Positions 59,391 to 64,000 of a DNA stretch of 64,000 nt are shown piece after piece. The position numbers were made by a program, and so were the translations under genes. Source of the DNA: Mycolicibacterium lacusdiani (GTDB lineage Bacteria; Actinomycetota; Actinomycetes; Mycobacteriales; Mycobacteriaceae); the NCBI RefSeq assembly GCF_021916785.1, contig NZ_JAKCFC010000003.1, positions 496,001 to 560,000 of the forward strand, in the 5' to 3' direction. Within the stretch, counting starts at the first letter, position 1, and every line of letters begins with the position of its first letter. The notes under the pieces were generated by a model. The model ran no database searches, had not been told where the DNA came from, and saw only the letters and a program-made list of their open reading frames with translations.

Positions 59391-60746
59391 CTACGCGGGC
59401 CGCGTGATGTGCCGAGGCTCGGCGGTGCGCCGGATCGCCGGTGCCACCGGGCGGCCCTCCAGCAGCCCCTCGACGGTCTTCTGCTCGATCGCGCGGCGGT
59501 AGACCACCAGCGCCTCGGTGACTGCGGCCACCGTCTGGTCGACGTCGGCTGCCGCGTGCGCGGCGGAGGTGACGAACGACTGGCCGAGCACGCCCCGGCG
59601 CAGCAGCTCCTGCAGGAACAGGGTGCGGTAGGCCTGCGACGGCTGCCCGTCCGGACCGCGGGTGGCGAACAGCAGGCACGACGGCCTGCCAAGGACCTCG
59701 ACGTAGTAGTCCAGCCCGGCGTCACGCACGGCCGCGGTGATCTCGGTGGACAGCTGCCTGCCCGCGGCCTCCATGAGGCCGATCGGGTTCTGCGTGCGGT
59801 AGGCGTGCACGACCGCGCGGAACGCCGCGAGCGCCGACGTCTCGGCGCCGTGGGTAGTGGACAGCAGGAACACGCGGTCCTCCTCGGTCCGCAGCCCACC
59901 GAGTTCCATGTACTCCCGCTTGCCAGCCAAGGCGGACAGCGGGAAGCCGTTGGCCATCGCCTTGCCCCAGCACGACAGGTCCGGTGCGACGCCGTAGACG
60001 GCCTGGGCGCCGCCGGCCGACCACCGGAAGCCGGTGATCATCTCGTCGAACACCAGCAGGGTGCCGTGCGAGTCGCATTGCGCGCGAAGTCCTTCGAGGA
60101 ACCCGGGGTGCGGTTCGGCCAGCGCGGTGGCCGCCTCGAGTATCACGCAGGCCACGTCGTCACCCGCCAGCGCCGCGGCGACCGAGGTCAGGTCGTTGTA
60201 GTCGAACCGGACGGTCGTCTCCACCGCGGCGGCGGGAATGCCGCCGTTCATCGCGGTGGTGCCGATGAACCAGTCGTCGGTGGAGAAGAACGGCTGCCTG
60301 CAGACGGCGACCTTGGTCCGCCCGGTGACCGCGCGTGCCAGTCGCACGGCCGCGGTCGTGGTGTCGGAACCGTTCTTGGCGAACTTCACCATGTCCGCGG
60401 CGGGAACCAGGCTCAGGAAGTCCTCGGCGGCAGCGAGTTCCAGCTCCGTCGGCCTGCTGAAGTTCACGCCGTGCGCGATCGTTCGGGTGACGGCGTCGAC
60501 GACGGGTTGGTAGCCGTGCCCGAGCGTCACCGAGCGCAGGCCCATGCCGTACTCGACGTAGGAGTTGCCGTCGACGTCCCACACCCGGCAGCCCTGCCCG
60601 CGCACCAGCACCGGCGCCATGAACTCGGGGAACTGGTCGGAGCCGCGGGCGTAGGTGTGCGCGCCGCCGGGAACGAGGTCGTGCAACCGGTCCTGCATCG
60701 CGCGCGACCGCGCGAACGTGCGCGGCGGGATTCCTGGGTCGGTCAT
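59391..60746 (-). CDS. Class III aminotransferase (glutamate-1-semialdehyde mutase-like)
   Basis: 451 residues from ATG 60746. PLP fold: VPGGAHTYARGSDQFPEFMAPVL at the start, FAKNGSDTTTAAVRLAR, CVILEAATALAEPHPGFL, LLVFDEMITGFRW and the Schiff-base Lys in CWGKAMANGFPLSALAG. It resembles HemL but is a paralogue: HemL is already in the window, and this one sits in a sugar cluster. These enzymes may aminate a keto sugar or another small substrate. The start overlaps the end of the methyltransferase gene (ATGA). Confidence 0.85.
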   Translation of the reverse strand: MTDPGIPPRTFARSRAMQDRLHDLVPGGAHTYARGSDQFPEFMAPVLVRGQGCRVWDVDGNSYVEYGMGLRSVTLGHGYQPVVDAVTRTIAHGVNFSRPTELELAAAEDFLSLVPAADMVKFAKNGSDTTTAAVRLARAVTGRTKVAVCRQPFFSTDDWFIGTTAMNGGIPAAAVETTVRFDYNDLTSVAAALAGDDVACVILEAATALAEPHPGFLEGLRAQCDSHGTLLVFDEMITGFRWSAGGAQAVYGVAPDLSCWGKAMANGFPLSALAGKREYMELGGLRTEEDRVFLLSTTHGAETSALAAFRAVVHAYRTQNPIGLMEAAGRQLSTEITAAVRDAGLDYYVEVLGRPSCLLFATRGPDGQPSQAYRTLFLQELLRRGVLGQSFVTSAAHAAADVDQTVAAVTEALVVYRRAIEQKTVEGLLEGRPVAPAIRRTAEPRHITRPA

Positions 60747-61858
60747 GGCCGGCCTCCTCCTGTCGAAGCCATGGCGACCGATTCGTCGGTCACCCAGCGC
60801 CCGGCGAGTTCCGGGAGGCGCGCAGACACCTCGGGCAGCAGGTCGGCCACGGTCAGCAGCACCACGTCGGGCGCGGCGGCGACGAGCGCGTCGGGCGAGA
60901 TGATCGGGATGTCGGTCCCGGGCATGCGGCGGCCCTGCTTGGCGGGTGACGCGTCGGCGACCGCGCGCAGGAGACCGGAGTCGAGCCCGGCCGATGCGAA
61001 CAGCGCCACGGCACGTGAGGCCGCGCCGTAGGCGAACACCCGCCGACCCTTGTCGCGTTGCCACTGCAGATAGGACCGCAGCGCGTTGGCGTGCCGGTCG
61101 GCGGCGGCCTGCAGCGGGGTGAGGCCATCGGGTCGCGCCAGCGCGGCATCTGCAGCGGCGAGCCTGCCGATCTCCGGGTCCGGCGTCCCGTCGCGCGATG
61201 AACCGCGGTGCACCGCACCCACGAGGACGGTGCCGCCGTAGAGCGGGAACCGCCAAACCGCCATGGGACGCAGCCCGGCGCCGGCGAGCAGGTTCCGCAA
61301 CGCCACCATCGAGTAGTAGGCAAAGTGGCCGTGCCGCAACGCGTTCCACTGCCCACCGCCCACGATGGCCGAGAGTTCGTGGTACTGCAGCAGCAGGACG
61401 CCGTCCGGTGCGGTGGCGGCAGCTCGCTCGGCGAACGCCGCCCGCTGGTCGGGTTCGTGCATGATGCCGAAGCAGTCGAGGACGACGTCGGCCCGGCCGT
61501 CGGTGGGCGCCATGCCGCGCTCGGCCAGCAGTGGCAGCCAGCTGCCGCCGTGCGGGCTGCCGAACTCGCGCACCGTGGCTCCGGTCAGCCAGCCGTGCGC
61601 GCTCACCCGGCGTACCGCGTCGGCAGCCTGGTCCACGAGCGCCTGCGGTTCGACGCCGCGCGGTTCGGCGGTGACGGTGTCGTCGTCGGCCAACTGCGCG
61701 AGCCCGCACGCGGTGCACAGGTCCATCGCCAGCGGATGGTCGGTCTCGCCGGGCTGCACGGGCAGACCGGCCGCCGGGAAGTGGTCGGCGGCGGGCACCG
61801 CACCGAGGTCGAGCACGCGATTCGGCTGCGGCGCAGCGCAGGCCCGGCAGGCGCTCAT
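60743..61858 (-). CDS. C-methyltransferase-like protein (TylCIII/NovU-type architecture)
   Basis: 371 residues. The N-terminus has a zinc-binding motif (CRACAAPQPNRVLDLG, then LCTACGLAQL), as in sugar C-3 methyltransferases. The middle domain is the SAM fold, with VREFGSPHGGSWLPLL in place of the usual glycine motif, and LDCFGIMHEPDQRAAF. The C-terminal domain has VFAYGAASRAVALFASAGL and PGTDIPIISPDALVAAAPDVVLL, typical of this class. Such enzymes add a methyl to C-3 of a dTDP-4-keto-sugar. It lies between the aminotransferase and RmlC-like genes. Confidence 0.82.
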   Translation of the reverse strand: MSACRACAAPQPNRVLDLGAVPAADHFPAAGLPVQPGETDHPLAMDLCTACGLAQLADDDTVTAEPRGVEPQALVDQAADAVRRVSAHGWLTGATVREFGSPHGGSWLPLLAERGMAPTDGRADVVLDCFGIMHEPDQRAAFAERAAATAPDGVLLLQYHELSAIVGGGQWNALRHGHFAYYSMVALRNLLAGAGLRPMAVWRFPLYGGTVLVGAVHRGSSRDGTPDPEIGRLAAADAALARPDGLTPLQAAADRHANALRSYLQWQRDKGRRVFAYGAASRAVALFASAGLDSGLLRAVADASPAKQGRRMPGTDIPIISPDALVAAAPDVVLLTVADLLPEVSARLPELAGRWVTDESVAMASTGGGRP

Positions 61859-61872
61859 GCGACCATGGCCCG

Positions 61873-62427
61873 GTGCGCATCGATCGGACGTCCCTGGCGG
61901 GCGTCGTCGTCCTGGTCCCGCAGCCGTTCCACGACGACCGGGGACTGTTCACCCGCACGTTCGACGCCGACGTGTTCGACGACTGGGCGGGTGCGCCCGG
62001 CACCGCGGCGCGGTTCGTACAGGACTCGCAGTCGCGGTCGCGGCGCGGCGTGATCCGGGGAATGCACGGCAGACGCGGGCGGGGTGAGGCGAAGTTGGTG
62101 CGGTGCGCCAACGGCGCGGTGCACGACGTGCTGGTCGATGCCAGACCCGACTCCCCCACGTTCGGCCGCCATGAGGCGTTCACGTTGGATGACAAGGAGT
62201 TTCGTCATCTGTACGTGCCGCCGGGGATGCTGCACGGGTTTCAGGCGCTGACCGAGACGGCAGACGTCTGCTATCGCATCGACACGCCGCACGACCCGAG
62301 TGAGGACGTCGCCGTCGCTCACGACGACCCCGACCTCGCGCTGGACTGGCCCCTGCCGGTGAGCGTCGTGTCCGCGCGCGACGCCGCGGCGGGTAGCTGG
62401 GGAGACCTGCTCACACTGCTGCGCTGA
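61873..62427 (+). CDS. dTDP-4-dehydrorhamnose 3,5-epimerase-like (RmlC family)
   Basis: 184 residues from GTG 61873. Cupin-fold epimerase: the catalytic base region is GVIRGMHGRRG (His 65 region), with KLVRCANGAVHDVLVD, and PPGMLHGFQALTE, all as in RmlC. The second Tyr of the family motif is replaced by His in DTPHDPSED, so it might be a 3-epimerase or a variant. It is divergent from the C-methyltransferase with only 14 bases between, and its 3' end overlaps the next gene by 17 bases. Confidence 0.85.
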   Translation: MRIDRTSLAGVVVLVPQPFHDDRGLFTRTFDADVFDDWAGAPGTAARFVQDSQSRSRRGVIRGMHGRRGRGEAKLVRCANGAVHDVLVDARPDSPTFGRHEAFTLDDKEFRHLYVPPGMLHGFQALTETADVCYRIDTPHDPSEDVAVAHDDPDLALDWPLPVSVVSARDAAAGSWGDLLTLLR

Positions 62428-63445
62428 CACCGCGCATCGCCCCGTCGATCGAACCACTCGCCTGCAGCGACTGCAGTCGTGCCAGCCGGGTGAAGTTCCG
62501 TTGGAAGTCGTCGGTGGTCAACCCGTACGCGGTGTACGCCTCGTACAGCTCGCGCGCACCGTCGGCGATCGACCACCGGGCCTCGAAGCCGAGTTCGGTT
62601 CGCGCCCTGCTGAAGTCGACCCGGTAGGAGCGCGGATCGGCGCCGCTCTCCCCGGTGATCGACAGCATCGCGGCAGGCACGGTGTAGCACACCGCGTCCG
62701 CGATCTGGGCGACCGTGACGTTGTTGACCTCGGTGCCAACGTTGTAGGCGCGGCACGACACCACGTCGGCAGGGGCGTCGAGGCACACCGCGAACGCCCG
62801 TGCGATGTCGGCGGCGTGAACCAGTGGGCGCCACGGGGTGCCGTCGGAGAGCACCCGCACGACACCGGACAGTACGGCGTGACCCATCAGGTTGTTCAGC
62901 ACGATGTCGGCACGCAACCGGGGTGAGAACCCGAACGCCGTTGCGTTGCGCAGGAACACCGGGGTGAAGCGTGCGTCGACGAGCGCGGCGACGTCGTCTT
63001 CGACCCGGACCTTGCTGATCGCGTATGGCGTGATGGGGTTCAGTTCGGCGTCCTCGCCGACGAGGTCACGACCGGCCGCCCCGTACACCGAGCACGTCGA
63101 GGCGTAGAGGAACCGCGAGACGCCGGCTTCCTTGGCCGCGTGGGCCAGTCGCACTGACGCGTGGTGGTTGATGTCGAAGGTGATCTCCGGGGCGAGCGCG
63201 CCCAGTGGGTCGTTGGACAGCGCCGCGAGGTGGATCACGGCGTCGAAGCCCCGAAGGTGCTCGGCGGTGACGTCGCGCAGGTCGACCGGCAGGTTGGGCG
63301 GGTCGACGGGATCGGGGCCAAGCACGCAGTCGGCGAAGTAGCCGTTGTCGAGGCCCGTGACGTCGTGGCCGGCGTCCCGCAGGGCGGGCACCATGACGGT
63401 GCCCAGGTAGCCCTGGTGGCCGGTGACGAGGACGCGCTGGCTCAT
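62411..63445 (-). CDS. NAD-dependent sugar epimerase/dehydratase
   Basis: 344 residues from ATG 63445. Extended SDR with VLVTGHQGYLGTVMVPAL (GxxGxxG), DLRDV, the YASTCSVYG strand, YAISK with catalytic Tyr and Lys, and LRNATAFGFSPRLRADIV. The layout resembles the WcaG/Gne and dTDP-4-keto-sugar reductase group. It may reduce or epimerise the 4-keto sugar produced in this cluster. It overlaps the PIG-L stop by four bases upstream and the RmlC-like gene end by 17 bases on the other side. Confidence 0.87.
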   Translation of the reverse strand: MSQRVLVTGHQGYLGTVMVPALRDAGHDVTGLDNGYFADCVLGPDPVDPPNLPVDLRDVTAEHLRGFDAVIHLAALSNDPLGALAPEITFDINHHASVRLAHAAKEAGVSRFLYASTCSVYGAAGRDLVGEDAELNPITPYAISKVRVEDDVAALVDARFTPVFLRNATAFGFSPRLRADIVLNNLMGHAVLSGVVRVLSDGTPWRPLVHAADIARAFAVCLDAPADVVSCRAYNVGTEVNNVTVAQIADAVCYTVPAAMLSITGESGADPRSYRVDFSRARTELGFEARWSIADGARELYEAYTAYGLTTDDFQRNFTRLARLQSLQASGSIDGAMRGVSAAV

Positions 63446-64000
63446 GTGTTCGCTCCAAGGGTCATGATCGTCTTGTCCACCACGAACGCCTCGGCGTGCG
63501 GGCTGCGGCACTGCACGCCGCGCAACCGGGACAGGCCGAGGAACGACAGGTCGTCGAACCAGTCCCGGCCCACCTGGGACGGGTAGTGCTCGTGCAGCAG
63601 CTTCACCTTCTCCTCGGCGATCTGCGTGCCGAGTGGATGAAACACGTTGGGGGTCGGGGTGTCCGTCTCCCACTTGAGGATCTCGTAGCCCAGCGTCAGG
63701 TGATCGCGGAACTCCGTCGGCACCAGTTCGGCGAGCAGCCGGTGGTCCTGGTGGGCGTCATTGCGCTGGGTGGCGAACACCACGTCGGGTTCGCAGGTGC
63801 GCCGAAAGTCCGCCAGCGCCTGCTTGATCCGATCCCAGTGGTGCGGGGCGCGGCCGTCGGGCAGGTCGAGCACGGTCAGCGCGACCGTGGCGCCGGGGCA
63901 GAACGCCTCGAGCGCCGCGCGTTCCTCGGCCTCGCGTTCGGTGCCACCGCCGCTGAGCACCAGCGCGTGCACCCGCAGGCCGGGACGCGACCGCGCCAGG
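63442..64000 (-). CDS. PIG-L family deacetylase, C-terminal part (partial)
   Basis: The frame is open from the window end; the amino-terminal A-H-P-D-D motif that binds zinc is beyond it. Visible: RVHALVLSGGGTEREAEERAALEAF, DLPDGRAPHHW, EPDVVFATQRNDAHQDHRLLAEL (the second metal-binding His region) and ILKWETDTP. PIG-L enzymes remove acetyl from N-acetyl sugars in mycothiol, GPI and antibiotic synthesis. In this cluster it may make a free amino sugar. It overlaps the epimerase gene by four bases (ATGA). Confidence 0.85.
   Translation of the reverse strand, partial: LARSRPGLRVHALVLSGGGTEREAEERAALEAFCPGATVALTVLDLPDGRAPHHWDRIKQALADFRRTCEPDVVFATQRNDAHQDHRLLAELVPTEFRDHLTLGYEILKWETDTPTPNVFHPLGTQIAEEKVKLLHEHYPSQVGRDWFDDLSFLGLSRLRGVQCRSPHAEAFVVDKTIMTLGANT

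Overview
The window is high-GC actinobacterial chromosome, most likely from a mycobacterium of the Mycolicibacterium (fast-grower) type. The main reason is gene order. Read on the minus strand from about 58.5 kb back to 20 kb, it follows the order I recall for the Mycobacterium tuberculosis block Rv0495c to Rv0541c: Ppx/GppA, Rv0497 to Rv0499, proC, a BldC-type HTH protein, the 33-residue ribosomal peptide, galE2, an acyltransferase, a MaoC-like protein, serB1, glutaredoxin, hemA-hemC-hemD-hemB, hemL, the cytochrome c maturation genes, menA, mtnP, galE3 and a glycosyltransferase pair. I saw no rRNA, tRNA, insertion sequence, CRISPR array, prophage or replication origin.

Layout. 1-5.4 kb: end of a lipase maturation factor gene, a UdgX-like protein with an internal deletion, a metallo-hydrolase, Dps, a methyltransferase, a PhoU-like protein, a tiny putative lipoprotein, DUF4383 and a hemerythrin. 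5.4-12.4 kb: accessory genes (a DUF222/HNH protein, a zinc alcohol dehydrogenase, an AraC regulator, a glycosyltransferase, CsbD). 12.4-17.7 kb: an orphan chemotaxis-like set (CheB, STAS/ATPase, CheR-PAS) converging on a GAF-ANTAR protein, then an SDR. 17.7-25.1 kb: small membrane proteins, a nuclease-like protein, a nucleotidyltransferase, and a polytopic membrane protein with a methyltransferase/DUF2064/GT2 operon divergent from a two-component system. 25.1-29.1 kb: nitronate monooxygenase, galE3 and mtnP, divergent from menA. 29.2-38.6 kb: aldolase, aminotransferase and a tightly coupled run hemL - phosphatase - tlpA - ccdA - resB - ccsA, with a MinD-like ATPase after it. 38.7-42.4 kb: P450 and TetR/MpaB genes. 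42.4-49 kb: the haem operon hemA-hemC-hemD/cobA-hemB plus four small membrane proteins. 49-59.4 kb: the conserved block down to the Rv0495c homologue. 59.4-64 kb: a deoxysugar-type cluster cut off by the window end.

How the genes work together. Two themes stand out. The first is haem supply (GluTR, GSA aminomutase, ALAD, PBG deaminase, uroporphyrinogen synthase) beside thiol-dependent cytochrome c assembly and menaquinone synthesis, that is, building the respiratory chain. The second is a stress programme: from about 0.8 to 17 kb many genes of the type found in general stress regulons are preceded by matches to the mycobacterial SigF promoter (GTTT, 15-16 bases, GGGTA), several so close to the start codon that the mRNAs should be leaderless or nearly so. 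The orphan CheB/CheR/STAS-ATPase set sits inside this group and is the best candidate here for an undescribed signalling system. Function calls come from reading motifs and from memory of the families; no database search was run.
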